A DNA stretch of 64,000 nucleotides from Thaumasiovibrio sp043421945 (GCA_043421945.1 JBHOGO010000001.1:1-64000); one strand, 5' to 3'; shown: positions 44,354 to 54,357, counted from the first letter of the stretch. A program made the numbers and translations. The notes: generated by a model from the sequence alone, not told the origin.

Positions 44354-44644
44354 CTAGCAATAGAGCTTTTGCAGTAGCTGCATCATCTCTCGTACTTCCT
44401 CGCTCTTTAGCGAGTAATACACTGTCTGAGACTCTTTACGCGTTGCTACAAGCTCATCACGGCGCAACCACGCTAGGTGTTGAGACAAGGCCGACTGACT
44501 TAGCCCCAGCTTGTCGCACAGGCGCCCTACCGATAGCTCCTCTTCAAGTAAATAACAGAGGATAAATAATCGGCGCTCATTTGCCATTGCTTTGAGCAAA
44601 GTAACAGCCTGAGGCGCATTTTGCTGCATTTGCATCAAGTCCAC
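44354..44644 (-). CDS. hlyU: ArsR-family regulator HlyU
   Basis: Winged-helix regulator; in vibrios HlyU activates haemolysin and RTX genes by displacing H-NS. 96 residues: LLKAMANERRLFILC, the recognition helix LCDKLGLSQSALSQHL and the wing LVATRKESQTVYYSL. Cys30 and Cys96 are spaced 66 apart like the redox-sensing pair Cys38/Cys104 of V. cholerae HlyU, and no metal-site motif is visible. The position beside nhaR and rpsT matches V. cholerae. No haemolysin is in this window. Confidence 0.9.
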   Translation of the reverse strand: MDLMQMQQNAPQAVTLLKAMANERRLFILCYLLEEELSVGRLCDKLGLSQSALSQHLAWLRRDELVATRKESQTVYYSLKSEEVREMMQLLQKLYC

Positions 44645-44782
44645 TCTTTACCTCTCTCAGTCTCTATTTATTCTTACATTATTGTCTAAATGATATTAAT
44701 CGACAGGTTGCTACTCACGATAAGAGCAGCATAGAAAAAGTCCTATCTATTTTAGTTGCGTCACTCTTTTGCACTAAACGAT

Positions 44783-45667
44783 TCAGAAGAGATTGCTAAA
44801 ATCAGCTTCGCAAATTCTCTTCACCGCGGGATGTTGAATCATCCTCTCTGCGAAAATAACGTAATACTCTTCAGTAAGCTCTTCGATTTGCGCGACTTCT
44901 CGCATTTCGTCACTTCGCTTAAATTCGTTGGCATACAGGCTTGGTGCCACAAACATCGCTTGGTGTTCAATCGCGAACGCCTTCATCAGCGCAACATCAT
45001 CAAACTCGCCTTGGATACGGGGTTGAATACCTTGCTGTTCAAACCAATGAATAAGCTGACGCCCCATCGATGATTGTGATGCGGGAATAAGGACATTATT
45101 TTGTTCTAAGCACTCAGGAAACGACTCAACTCGGATTCGCTTAGAGCAAAATAGACTCATTTTAGAGCTACCTAATTTTTTGCTATAAATACCAGAGCCT
45201 TGATCAGAACCAACAGGGCAATCAGATAAAATCATATCTAATTTATGCTGAGATAACTGCTCCAATAAAAGTTCATGTGTGGATTCGCAGCAACGTAAAT
45301 GAATACGTGCGTCTTGCGGCATACCAACGCCCAGTATTCGACTCACTATACGTTTTGACAACGCATCAGCGACCCCGACTTCAAATAGCGTATTCTCACG
45401 TTGGCTGTAATTAATGATATCGAGCATTTCGTAGCTCAAACCAAACATCTTATCGCTATATTTGTAGACCAACTGACCAAGTTCAGTGGGCTCTACATTC
45501 CGTCCAGAACGTTTTAATAATTTGCCATTGAAACGTTGCTCTAAAACTTTTATTTGCCCTGTTACGGTCTGCGGTGCGACGAATAAGGCTTCTGCAGCGC
45601 GACTCACCGAGCCTTTCTTGCAGACCATCCAGAAGTAATAGAGATGATTGTAATTAAGATGAGACAT
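44783..45667 (-). CDS. nhaR: LysR-type activator of nhaA
   Basis: Sodium-responsive LysR regulator. 294 residues: N-terminal helix-turn-helix (GSVSRAAEALFVAPQTVTGQIKVLE) and a periplasmic-binding-like effector domain. MSHLNYNHLYYFWMVCKKGS is the typical NhaR opening. It lies 218 bases downstream of nhaA on the same strand, with an inverted repeat in between. Confidence 0.95.
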   Translation of the reverse strand: MSHLNYNHLYYFWMVCKKGSVSRAAEALFVAPQTVTGQIKVLEQRFNGKLLKRSGRNVEPTELGQLVYKYSDKMFGLSYEMLDIINYSQRENTLFEVGVADALSKRIVSRILGVGMPQDARIHLRCCESTHELLLEQLSQHKLDMILSDCPVGSDQGSGIYSKKLGSSKMSLFCSKRIRVESFPECLEQNNVLIPASQSSMGRQLIHWFEQQGIQPRIQGEFDDVALMKAFAIEHQAMFVAPSLYANEFKRSDEMREVAQIEELTEEYYVIFAERMIQHPAVKRICEADFSNLF

Positions 45668-45818
45668 GCTATTCGCTCTGTTCCATGACCTATGCTTTAC
45701 GTATTTTCATACAAAACAAAGGCGAAATTAGGCTGACGTAGTAGCACTTTAGCATAAAAACGCCCAGAACATCAGCACTCGCTAATACTCTAGCTTCAAT
45801 TTACATAATAAGACAGGA

Positions 45819-45874
45819 GCCTAATAACAAAATCATCAGCATGGCCACCTTACAGCACGCCGTTTCATTATTAG
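45819..45874. repeat. Inverted repeat between nhaA and nhaR
   Basis: CCTAATAA (45819-45826) and TTATTAGG (45867-45874) flank 40 bases that include GCATG and GGCGTGC-type partial pairs. It could be an RNA hairpin controlling nhaR relative to nhaA, or the nhaA terminator; no T-run is evident. Confidence 0.35.
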
Positions 45875-45885
45875 GCCTAATCTCT

Positions 45886-47034
45886 CTAGGTCGTACTCTT
45901 TGGTAAAGAGCGAGCAAGAAGGGTATAGCCAACAACAGCGGCAGCTGTCGAACCAATTAAAATCCCTAAGCGAGAATACGTAATAAACTCCGCAGAGACC
46001 CCCGTAAACGCGAGTGAAGATATAAATATCGACATCGTAAAGCCGATACCACAGAGTACTGAAACAGCAAAGATCTGCCTCAGATTCAGCTCATCCGGTA
46101 GCTTGGCAAGCTTATATTTAATCGCCAACCAGGAGGCCAAGAAGATCCCTAGCGGCTTGCCGATAAAGAGCCCTAATGCAGTCCCCATTGGTAATGTATC
46201 TAGCAGCCCATCAACCGACACTCCCTCCAGTGATATGCCCGCATTTGCAAATGCAAAAAGTGGTAAAATAAGAAAAGCGACCCAATAATGTAATTTGTGT
46301 TCGACAATTTTAAGTGGCGATTTCTGACCCGTTTTTCCTTCAAGTGGAATAGCAAAGCCGAGCACGACTCCTGCTAGCGTTGCATGCACGCCAGACTGCA
46401 ACACACTCACCCATAATATAAACCCAACTAACAGGTACCAACGCAGCTGAGTCACGTTCTTTGCACTTAAAATAAACAGAGCCGCTGTGGAAATAAATGC
46501 GATCGTGAGCGCCAATACCGACAGGTCACTGCTATAGAACAGTGCAATAATAATGATCACACCCAGATCATCAATAATTGCCAGTGCTAACAAGAACACT
46601 TTTAAACTTACAGGAACACGTTTTCCTAGCAGCCCCATGACACCTAGAGCAAATGCGATATCGGTTGCTGCGGGAATCGCCCATCCTTCAATGGCGACAG
46701 GGTCCTGATAATTAAAGAGGGTATATACGGCTGCAGGTGCAACCATGCCCCCAAACGCAGCGATGGCAGGAAAAATTGCTTTCTCAGTACTGTTTAACGC
46801 CCCTTCAATAAGCTCTCGTTTTACTTCTAGACCAATTAACAAGAAGAAGACAGCCATTAAACCATCGTTTATCCAGTGCTCAATTGACAGCCCTAACACG
46901 TAGGTATGAAGTAGGTGACGGTAACCATCTCCCAACGTAGAGTTGGCGACAAACATGGCTATAACGGCTGCTGCGATAAGCACAATGCCAGCAGCGGATT
47001 CCATTTTTAAGAATTTTTTTAATGTTTCGGACAT
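45886..47034 (-). CDS. nhaA: Na+/H+ antiporter NhaA
   Basis: Inner-membrane antiporter that expels Na+ in exchange for two H+, important at alkaline pH and high salt. 382 residues, about 12 helices. The ion-binding Asp pair is in LAIIDDLGVI, and NDGLMAVFFLLIGLEVKREL and PAATDIAFALG are family hallmarks. The ATG at 47034 (MSETLKKFLKMESAAG) is preceded by GGAGAAG; 45 further open bases are ignored. Confidence 0.96.
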   Translation of the reverse strand: MSETLKKFLKMESAAGIVLIAAAVIAMFVANSTLGDGYRHLLHTYVLGLSIEHWINDGLMAVFFLLIGLEVKRELIEGALNSTEKAIFPAIAAFGGMVAPAAVYTLFNYQDPVAIEGWAIPAATDIAFALGVMGLLGKRVPVSLKVFLLALAIIDDLGVIIIIALFYSSDLSVLALTIAFISTAALFILSAKNVTQLRWYLLVGFILWVSVLQSGVHATLAGVVLGFAIPLEGKTGQKSPLKIVEHKLHYWVAFLILPLFAFANAGISLEGVSVDGLLDTLPMGTALGLFIGKPLGIFLASWLAIKYKLAKLPDELNLRQIFAVSVLCGIGFTMSIFISSLAFTGVSAEFITYSRLGILIGSTAAAVVGYTLLARSLPKSTT

Positions 47035-47481
47035 TAGCCGCTTCTCCTTTTTAATACCAACTGCAACACAATGAAACAAGGTGTTACTAAATATTACCGC
47101 GCAAGGACGTTTTTCATATACTCGTTTCTTCTAACGATATCGCTCGGTTTTTCCGAGCATTGAATAATCCATGTAGCGGTTTTTTAATTGCTTCCATGCT
47201 AATCAATTAGTTATAGATCTTAGCACCTTTCATACCAAGCAGCATACCGGTAACAACTGAGCAACAACACAAAATAATGAAAAACGATACCAAACGATTG
47301 CGCGTGTGCGCTCTTCAATAATGTTCATTGAGGTTTACGTCGCAGGTGTAGAAAGAAGGAGAATAAATACCCACCAGAAAGAAAAGTGTCATATTACTGA
47401 AATATTCGATCACTAACATCCGCCACAGATTTCAGTTCTTTGACATAAATATGACAGATGGTCTGTCATGGAGAGAATAAT
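47035..47481. promoter_or_regulatory. Divergent nhaA-nptA control region
   Basis: A 447-base gap with promoters for both directions expected. Contains a hairpin GCTCGGTTTTTCCGAGC (47142-47158) without a T-run and the Pho-box-like site listed separately. No gene seen. Confidence 0.4.
47440..47469. promoter_or_regulatory. Pho-box-like site and palindrome before nptA
   Basis: On the minus strand CTGTCAT (47451-47457) and ATGTCAA (47440-47446) are 11 bases apart, like the two half-repeats of a PhoB box. Overlapping this is a perfect palindrome ATGACAGA-TGG-TCTGTCAT (47451-47469). Both are within 42 bases of the nptA start, so control by phosphate is plausible. Confidence 0.45.
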
Positions 47482-48633
47482 ATGAGTACTCAAGCAACCA
47501 CAGCAGCACCGCAGGAAAGTGGTAATAACACTCTACGCTGGCTGCAACTCGGTGTAATGCTGTACTTACTACTAGTTGCTGTTTCGGTTATCAGTGGCGG
47601 CTTCAAGCTTGCTGTTGGTGACCAAGCTAATACCCTTTTTGAATTTGCATCCCACCCTATTGCTGGCTTAATGATCGGTGTTATCGCGACAGCGTTGACG
47701 CAGTCGTCAAGCACAACGACATCAATTACTGTTGGACTTGTCGCTGGTGGCTTACCAGTAGAAACCGCGATACCAATGATTATGGGTGCCAATATTGGTA
47801 CAACGACAACTAACACCTTGGTTAGTTTAGGCCATGCTCGCTGTAAAGAAGAGTTTAGCCGTGCATTCTCTTCAGCAACCATCCACGATGTCTTTAACCT
47901 CATCGCTGTTGCTATTTTCCTTCCGCTCGAAATCATGTTCGGTCTAATGAACCGTATTTCAGAGTGGCTAGTGTCGCCAATGATGGCCGCTGGCGATATG
48001 AGTGCTGCGAATAACCTCAACTTCATTAAGCCTCTCACATCACCAGGTGTTGACGTCTTTAAAGCATTTGGCAGCATGTTCCCGACAGCGGCAACAAGCG
48101 GTATTGCAATGATCGTTGTGGGTATCGCGACTATCATGATTGCTATCAGCATCATGGGTAAACTGATGCGCAAGCTAATGGTTGGCCGTGCTCGTGATAT
48201 CTTGAAGTCGGCGATTGGTCGTGGTCCGCTACACGGCATTGCTTCTGGCAGCATCGTAACCATCCTAGTGCAGTCATCTTCAACGACAACAAGCTTGATG
48301 GTACCGCTAGTTGGTACGAACGTACTTAAAATTCGTGACGTCTACCCGTTCACCGTTGGCGCAAACATTGGTACTTGTATTACCGCACTGATTGCTTCAA
48401 CCGCAACATCAGGTGAATTTGCCGTCTTTGCTCTACAAATTGCTTTGGTTCACTTAGCATTCAACGTACTAGCAACCCTCGTCATCTTTGGTATTCCATT
48501 CTTACGTGAACTACCGATTAAAGGTGCATTGTTCCTAGGTCAACTCGCTGCAAAAAATAAGCTAGCCGTTCTCGCTTATCTTGTGGGCCTATTCGTCGTA
48601 CTACCTGGTATCGTTCTAGCGCTAACCATGTAA
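47482..48633 (+). CDS. nptA: Na+/phosphate cotransporter (NptA type)
   Basis: Sodium-coupled phosphate carrier of the NaPi-II/PNaS family. 383 residues from the ATG at 47482, preceded by GGAGAG. The inverted-repeat signature of the family occurs twice: TALTQSSSTTTSITVGLVAG and VTILVQSSSTTTSLMVP, plus two GANIGT motifs (MGANIGTTTTNT and VGANIGTCITA). Position next to nhaA/nhaR/hlyU matches V. cholerae nptA. Confidence 0.92.
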   Translation: MSTQATTAAPQESGNNTLRWLQLGVMLYLLLVAVSVISGGFKLAVGDQANTLFEFASHPIAGLMIGVIATALTQSSSTTTSITVGLVAGGLPVETAIPMIMGANIGTTTTNTLVSLGHARCKEEFSRAFSSATIHDVFNLIAVAIFLPLEIMFGLMNRISEWLVSPMMAAGDMSAANNLNFIKPLTSPGVDVFKAFGSMFPTAATSGIAMIVVGIATIMIAISIMGKLMRKLMVGRARDILKSAIGRGPLHGIASGSIVTILVQSSSTTTSLMVPLVGTNVLKIRDVYPFTVGANIGTCITALIASTATSGEFAVFALQIALVHLAFNVLATLVIFGIPFLRELPIKGALFLGQLAAKNKLAVLAYLVGLFVVLPGIVLALTM

Positions 48634-48653
48634 ACCGATAAGCCAATAGCATT

Positions 48654-48690
48654 AAAAAAAGCGCCTCATCTTCGGATGAGGCGCTTTTTT
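48654..48690 (+). terminator. nptA terminator
   Basis: A-run, AGCGCCTCATC, loop TTCG, GATGAGGCGCT and T-run: a near-perfect 11-bp stem with a stable tetraloop; it may also serve the convergent thyA. Confidence 0.92.
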
Positions 48691-48826
48691 ATTAGATGCA
48701 TTTTTAATAGATAAAGCCTGATACTTCTTCATCGTTAAGCGATAGGAGTAACTCTCTTTATGGGGAATTCCTACCACTTAGGTTTAATGATCAACAAGCT
48801 TTATTCAACTCGAGAAGTAAACTCTC

Positions 48827-49678
48827 TTAAACAGAAAATGGATACTTAATCGCTTCATGGTGCTGGTAGCCAACAACCTCAAAGTCATCGAGTGTTACCC
48901 ACGTCTCTAAATCTTCTAGTGATTTAATCTTCGGATTAATAATAAGCTGAGGAGCAGCGAATGGTTCGCGCTTAAGCTGCACATCACGCATCAGCTCTAA
49001 CTGATCTTCATAAATATGAGCATTCACTATTTGGTGATATGCCTTACCTGCTTTCAATCCTGAGATTTGAGCCACGAGCGCTAGTAGCGTGAAGACTTGT
49101 ACCTGATTAAAATTAAGCCCTAGAGGGACGTCACAAGAACGCTGGTAGCTTGTTAGATGAAGCGTGTCACCCAGCAGAGAGAACGTGTGTGTGTGCATAC
49201 ATGGACGCAGACAGCCCATATCGAACTCGCCTGGATTATAAAAAGTAAGAATCTCACCACGATCATCAATGCCTCGCTGAAGGTTATCGATAATCTTCTT
49301 TAACTGATCGATGGTTGAACCATCCGGCTTCTGCCAACGACGACCTTGAACACCGTATACGCGGCCCATGTCATCTTCACCTTTACGGTGTGGGTTATTA
49401 AGCCAAGCATCGTTATCATTTGCGTTGGCATCCCACGTTTTACAGCCGATAGCTCTAAATTGTGCCGCATTATCATAACCACGCAAGTAACCAAGCAATT
49501 CAGCAATTGCCGCTTTCCAGAAGCTCTTACGGGTCGTGATTAACGGGAACTGATTATTCGCGACGTCATAAGTCGACGTGTGGTTGATCACGGTAAGGCA
49601 ACGCTTGCCTGTTCGTTTATTTTCTATCCACTCACCTTCATCAACAATACGCTGACAGAGATCTAAATACTGCTTCAT
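48827..49678 (-). CDS. thyA: Thymidylate synthase
   Basis: Methylates dUMP to dTMP with methylene-tetrahydrofolate. 283 residues. The nucleophile Cys160 lies in GCLRPCMHTHTFSL, followed by YQRSCDVPLGLNFNQ (dUMP phosphate and folate contacts). The active-site segment differs from the E. coli ALAPCHAFFQF type and the protein is 19 residues longer; I recall this form in vibrios. It lies downstream of lgt, as in E. coli, but a terminator separates them. Confidence 0.95.
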   Translation of the reverse strand: MKQYLDLCQRIVDEGEWIENKRTGKRCLTVINHTSTYDVANNQFPLITTRKSFWKAAIAELLGYLRGYDNAAQFRAIGCKTWDANANDNDAWLNNPHRKGEDDMGRVYGVQGRRWQKPDGSTIDQLKKIIDNLQRGIDDRGEILTFYNPGEFDMGCLRPCMHTHTFSLLGDTLHLTSYQRSCDVPLGLNFNQVQVFTLLALVAQISGLKAGKAYHQIVNAHIYEDQLELMRDVQLKREPFAAPQLIINPKIKSLEDLETWVTLDDFEVVGYQHHEAIKYPFSV

Positions 49679-49706
49679 GTATCAACCACCCAATCACAAA
49701 CAAAAA

Positions 49707-49730
49707 AAGACGCGGTATAAACCGCGTCTT
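49707..49730 (-). terminator. lgt terminator
   Basis: AAGACGCGGT and ACCGCGTCTT flank ATAA, with a T-run on the minus strand, between lgt and thyA. Confidence 0.88.
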
Positions 49731-49765
49731 CTATGTTACCTGAAGGAATGGTGCAGATCAGCAAC

Positions 49766-50572
49766 TCAAGCCTTTTGAGGCTCGTTATTGAACTTGTACG
49801 CCCAAAGCATCATCAATAAACCACCAATGACCATCGGTAAAGACAAAATTTGTCCCATGCTGATAAAGCCTGCAATAAGCCCAATATGAGCATCAGGTTC
49901 GCGGAAGTACTCAGCGATAAATCGGAATGACCCATACCCAAACAAGAACAAGCCTGACACCGCGCCTGCAGGACGAGGTTTACGAATAAACCAATTCAAG
50001 ATAAGGAATAACGCGATACCTTCCATCGCCATTTGATAAAGTTGTGATGGGTGACGAGGGTCAGGGCCTCCTGTTGGGAAGACCATTGCCCAAGGCACAT
50101 CAGAAACACGCCCCCACAGCTCACCGTTGATAAAGTTACCTAAGCGTCCCAGTGCCAAGCCCATAGGGACTAAAGGCGCAATAAAGTCGGCAACAGAGAA
50201 GAATGTACGACTATTCTTGCGCCCATACCACCACATAGCAGTAATCACACCTAATAAACCACCGTGGAACGCCATTCCTCCCGTCCAGACCTGAACAAGG
50301 TAGAGTGGGTTGGAGAGAAAATAATCAAAGTTATAAAAGAATACGTAGCCAAGACGCCCACCGATGACGACCCCGACAAAACCCGCAAAAAGCAAATCAC
50401 TCACTTGCTCACGGGTCCAACCACTACCGGGCTTATCTGCTCGTCGATTTGCCAACCACATAGCAAATAGAAATCCAAATAGGTACATTAATCCATACCA
50501 ACGCACCGCAATGGGGCCTATCTCGATCAAGATAGGGTCAATTTCCGGGAAAGAGAGGAAACCTTGTGTCAT
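49766..50572 (-). CDS. lgt: Prolipoprotein diacylglyceryl transferase
   Basis: First step of lipoprotein maturation: moves diacylglycerol onto the lipobox Cys, before LspA. 268 residues, seven membrane helices. Signature GRLGNFINGELWGRVSD and HPSQLYQ are present; Arg and His residues of the family (R in GGRLGYV, H in AFHGGL) are visible. It follows the TSUP gene by seven bases. Confidence 0.97.
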   Translation of the reverse strand: MTQGFLSFPEIDPILIEIGPIAVRWYGLMYLFGFLFAMWLANRRADKPGSGWTREQVSDLLFAGFVGVVIGGRLGYVFFYNFDYFLSNPLYLVQVWTGGMAFHGGLLGVITAMWWYGRKNSRTFFSVADFIAPLVPMGLALGRLGNFINGELWGRVSDVPWAMVFPTGGPDPRHPSQLYQMAMEGIALFLILNWFIRKPRPAGAVSGLFLFGYGSFRFIAEYFREPDAHIGLIAGFISMGQILSLPMVIGGLLMMLWAYKFNNEPQKA

Positions 50573-50579
50573 GTTGTGT

Positions 50580-51395
50580 TCATCCTAAAAACATTTTGAA
50601 ACTAATAACAAATAAGAACAGTGCAAAGAAGCGCTTTAACTTCTGGGTAGGCCACCGAGATACCATCCTGACACCAAAACGTGACATATTGGTGGACATT
50701 AAAACAATACCAGCCCAAGCAGGAAGATAGACATAGCCTACACTAAATTCCGGTAAGCCATCACTACCATAACCGTGTGCGATGAAACCAATCATCCCAG
50801 CAACAGCAATCGCGGCACCTGTTATAGCAGAACAGCCAATTGCTCTACGTATTTCAACACCGTGAACATTTAAATACGGAACGGTCAAAGAGCCACCACC
50901 AATTCCAGCCAATGTTGAAACTGTGCCAATCACACCACCAGCAAACATGCCTGAAAGCCAGTGTGGGAATGGACGTGCGGCAGTAACACGCAGTGACAGT
51001 AACATCTGAATCGCGAGAAAAAGTACTATAAAGGCAAATATTTTCGGTAAAAGTTCCGTTGGGATCCAATCCGCTAGCGAACTCCCCACCCCACCACCAA
51101 TAAGCATGCCTGGTAATAATAAGATCACCGCTTTACGCTGAATATTGCCTGCTCGCCAGTGGTTAAGCGCTGACGCACTGGAAGTAAGGACAATACTGGC
51201 TAACGATGTAGCTAACGCCATCGGCATGACAATATCAGCATCAAGATCAAGCAATGGCAAAAGCATGGTTAACGCCGGGACAACCAATAAACCACCGCCA
51301 ATCCCTAATAACCCAGCTAATATTCCAACGACACTGCCAACCAAAAGGCACACCAAGAACACCATCACTGCAGGATGGCTGAAAACTTCTAACAT
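50580..51395 (-). CDS. TSUP-family (TauE/SafE) membrane transporter
   Basis: 271 residues with about eight membrane helices in two halves. The repeated Gly-rich motifs GLLGIGGGLLVVPAL and TLAGIGGGSLTVPYL are the TSUP/DUF81 signature; members move sulfite, sulfoacetate or related anions, but the substrate here is unknown. Between ptsP (10 bases) and lgt (7 bases), so part of the rppH-ptsP-lgt unit. Confidence 0.88.
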   Translation of the reverse strand: MLEVFSHPAVMVFLVCLLVGSVVGILAGLLGIGGGLLVVPALTMLLPLLDLDADIVMPMALATSLASIVLTSSASALNHWRAGNIQRKAVILLLPGMLIGGGVGSSLADWIPTELLPKIFAFIVLFLAIQMLLSLRVTAARPFPHWLSGMFAGGVIGTVSTLAGIGGGSLTVPYLNVHGVEIRRAIGCSAITGAAIAVAGMIGFIAHGYGSDGLPEFSVGYVYLPAWAGIVLMSTNMSRFGVRMVSRWPTQKLKRFFALFLFVISFKMFLG

Positions 51396-51405
51396 AATTA
51401 CTTCT

Positions 51406-53661
51406 CTATTTACCCGCGCGGATAAAGCCGCCTAGCTCGAGCTCCTCGATATAGGCCGTCAAAATATCACGGATCTGTTCTGCTGTTACGGCTTGGCGGC
51501 ACTGCTGTGCCAAATTTTGAAGGGTAATATAGTTGGTTTTTCTTAAGATATACTTAATTTTTGCGACATTACGGTTATTCATACTCAAAGCATCATAACC
51601 CATTCCCACCAATAACATTGCGCCTAGCGGTTCACCCGCCAGTTCGCCACAGATACAGACTGGCAGGTCGAGAGACTGTCCTTGCTGCAAAATAGTATCA
51701 AGAGCAGCAATGACGGCAGGATGCAGCGCATCATACAAAGGGGCTACTCGGACATTATTACGGTCAACGGCAAGTAAATACTGAGTGAGATCGTTACTCC
51801 CCACCGAGAGATAATCAACACGTCCTTTTAAGTGATGTAATAAGTAAAGCATCGACGGCACTTCAATCATCACGCCGATACGCGGTCTGATGAGTGTTTT
51901 AGACTCCGTAACAGCCTGCTTAGCAACCTCAACAAAGGCTTGATTGATCAGGGTTAACGCATCATCTAATTCCGCGATCCCAGAGATCATAGGCAGCAAG
52001 ATATCCATATTACCAATATCAATACTCGCTTTCAGCATCGCACGGATTTGGATTAAGAAGATATCGGGGTGATCAAGCGTAAATCGAATTCCTCGCCAGC
52101 CAAGAAACGGGTTATCTTCATCGATACTCAAGTAAGGTAGGGGCTTATCGCCACCCACATCAAGGGTTCTCATCACGACCCGCTTACCTTGATAGGCGCT
52201 CAATATTTCTCGGTATTGCTGGAGTTGGTCTTCTTCTGAAGGGAAGCTGCGCTGAAGTAGGAAAGGGACTTCTGTACGGTATAGCCCCACTCCATCAACG
52301 CCACCGTTAATCGATATTGTCGAGTCAGCACTTAATCCCGCGTTTAAATTTATCTGAACGCATCGGCCATCCTCCGTTAAACAAGGTTTCGTTAAGTCTT
52401 GTTCAACGATGGCTGAAAGCTCTTCTTCTTCGCGTGCAAGTTGTCGATATTCATTAGCAACAGCCTCGCGTGGCGCGACAAGAATATCACCGCGGTAGCC
52501 ATCGACAACCACCAGTTTGCCATGAACGAAACGAGGTTCGAAATCCGCTCCCATGACGGCAGGAATACCGAGAGCTCGGAGTAAAATAGCAGCGTGAGAG
52601 TTTGAAGCCCCCTCCATCGAGACGACACCCGCCAACTTATCACGTGGAATGGACGCAAGGGTTGCTGCTGTCAGCTCTCGCGTAAACAAGATCCTCACTT
52701 CTGGCCAGTCGAACTGCGGCTGATCATCATTGCTCAAGTAGTAAAGAAGCCGTTGCCCCAACTCTCGAATATCTTGGGCACGCTCTTTCAGGTAGCTATC
52801 ACTCATTTGAGCAAAGCGTTGTGAGTATGACTCGACGACTTGTCTAACCGCCCACTCTGCTTGTGCCCTCCCTTCAATCTTGGCTTCAAGATCGCGGCGA
52901 AGCATAGGATCATTGAGCAAATGACTGAAAAGGTCGAATATTGCCAGCGTCTCTTTCTTTAGATCATGATCAAACCGCTTTCGAAGACGACGAAACTCAT
53001 TGCTGGCTTGTTCCATTGCAATAAACAAGCGCTCTAATTCATGCTCTGCATTCAAGCTAGAAGTGGGAAGTACCTTCTCTAGCTGAGGTTGGTCATCATC
53101 CCAGTAGCCCGTCGCAACGGCAACACCACTGGAAGAAGGTACAGCGCTGATTTGCAGCGTGTCATTCTTTTCTAACCACACCCCTTGGGCTTTAGCGTGA
53201 GCAAGTGCTACAGCTAGCTGAGCGGCAAGCGTAACCAAAAATGACTCTTCTGATTCATCAAACGAGCGCTGTCCACGCTGCTGAACCACTAAGACACCTA
53301 AGACTTCACGTCGATGAATGATAGGCGTACCAAGGAAAGACTGGAAAGATTCCTCGCCAATACCGGGCAAATGTTTGAAGTGCTTGTGTTGGCTTGCATC
53401 CGTCACGTTAATAGGCTCAGCTCGCTGGCCTACATAGCCAACTAAGCCTTCACCAAATTTCAACGACACATGCTGCTGTCGCTTTTTAAGACCTTGGGTT
53501 GCCATCAAGTGATAGCATTGCTGCCGCTCGTCAGAAATATAGACAGAGCACACCTCTGTCTTCATCGCCTTACATGTCGAAGCGACGAGTAGATCAAGTG
53601 CCATTGGAAGACTCGACGTCCCGGCGACTTTCTCGACGATATCTCTGAGCTGTTGCAGCAT
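51406..53661 (-). CDS. ptsP: Phosphoenolpyruvate-protein phosphotransferase PtsP (EI-Ntr)
   Basis: First enzyme of the nitrogen-related PTS, phosphorylating NPr from PEP. 751 residues: N-terminal GAF domain (about 1-160), then the enzyme I part with phospho-His in GASNSHAAILLRALG, the PEP-binding domain (GLYRTEVPFL, TLDVGGDKPLPYL, GWRGIRF) and the C-terminal NDLTQYLLAVDR and GELAG motifs. It follows rppH by 16 bases. Confidence 0.96.
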   Translation of the reverse strand: MLQQLRDIVEKVAGTSSLPMALDLLVASTCKAMKTEVCSVYISDERQQCYHLMATQGLKKRQQHVSLKFGEGLVGYVGQRAEPINVTDASQHKHFKHLPGIGEESFQSFLGTPIIHRREVLGVLVVQQRGQRSFDESEESFLVTLAAQLAVALAHAKAQGVWLEKNDTLQISAVPSSSGVAVATGYWDDDQPQLEKVLPTSSLNAEHELERLFIAMEQASNEFRRLRKRFDHDLKKETLAIFDLFSHLLNDPMLRRDLEAKIEGRAQAEWAVRQVVESYSQRFAQMSDSYLKERAQDIRELGQRLLYYLSNDDQPQFDWPEVRILFTRELTAATLASIPRDKLAGVVSMEGASNSHAAILLRALGIPAVMGADFEPRFVHGKLVVVDGYRGDILVAPREAVANEYRQLAREEEELSAIVEQDLTKPCLTEDGRCVQINLNAGLSADSTISINGGVDGVGLYRTEVPFLLQRSFPSEEDQLQQYREILSAYQGKRVVMRTLDVGGDKPLPYLSIDEDNPFLGWRGIRFTLDHPDIFLIQIRAMLKASIDIGNMDILLPMISGIAELDDALTLINQAFVEVAKQAVTESKTLIRPRIGVMIEVPSMLYLLHHLKGRVDYLSVGSNDLTQYLLAVDRNNVRVAPLYDALHPAVIAALDTILQQGQSLDLPVCICGELAGEPLGAMLLVGMGYDALSMNNRNVAKIKYILRKTNYITLQNLAQQCRQAVTAEQIRDILTAYIEELELGGFIRAGK

Positions 53662-53677
53662 CTTATTGCCTCAATGA

Positions 53678-54187
53678 TTATCGCCGATGTTTACGGCGAC
53701 TCTTACGCTCTCTAAAAGGCATCGCAGCGGCACAGAATTCTTTTAAGGCACGTCGATAAACGTCACGTTTAAACGACACAACTTGCCTGACAGGGTACCA
53801 ATAACTCACCCATCGCCAGCCATCAAATTCCGGTGTACTGCTACGTTGCATGTTCACCTTCGATTCATCGCATTCTAAGCTGAGCAAAAACCATTTCTGC
53901 TTTTGCCCGATACAAACAGGTTTCGATTCCCACCGAACCAAACGCTTGGGTAATTTATAGCGCAGCCAGTGACGGCTGGTGGCAATTATCCGCACATCCT
54001 TTTTGGTAAGTCCTACTTCCTCATACAATTCTCGGTACATTGCTTGCTCAGGGGTTTCTCCTTCATCGATTCCCCCTTGCGGAAACTGCCAAGAATGCTG
54101 TCCATACCGTCGAGCCCAGAACACCTGACCATGGCTGTTACATATTACAATCCCCACATTGGGACGGTAACCATCGCCATCTATCAC
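53678..54187 (-). CDS. rppH: RNA pyrophosphohydrolase
   Basis: Removes pyrophosphate from 5' ends of mRNA, starting RNase E-dependent decay. 169 residues; the Nudix box is GGIDEGETPEQAMYRELYEE followed by VGL. Basic C-terminal tail (RERKSRRKHRR). First gene of rppH-ptsP-TSUP-lgt. Confidence 0.97.
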   Translation of the reverse strand: MIDGDGYRPNVGIVICNSHGQVFWARRYGQHSWQFPQGGIDEGETPEQAMYRELYEEVGLTKKDVRIIATSRHWLRYKLPKRLVRWESKPVCIGQKQKWFLLSLECDESKVNMQRSSTPEFDGWRWVSYWYPVRQVVSFKRDVYRRALKEFCAAAMPFRERKSRRKHRR

Positions 54188-54357
54188 TGGACGACCTCAA
54201 TCAAAATTGTTTAATACTTTGATTTTTTCACAGAAAGGGGCTGTGGGTAAACCTCCATTCTCACGATCTGGTACATTTTATGACTTATCGGGACGAATTC
54301 GTTGCTAAATAACCAATAGCAACAGTTATAAACATTCAAATGAGACCTACACCACAT

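Noticed and set aside
47490..48263. 257-codon open frame antisense to nptA
   Set aside because: It is a shadow of nptA, which has clear family motifs in the + frame; the antisense protein has no recognisable features or ribosome site.
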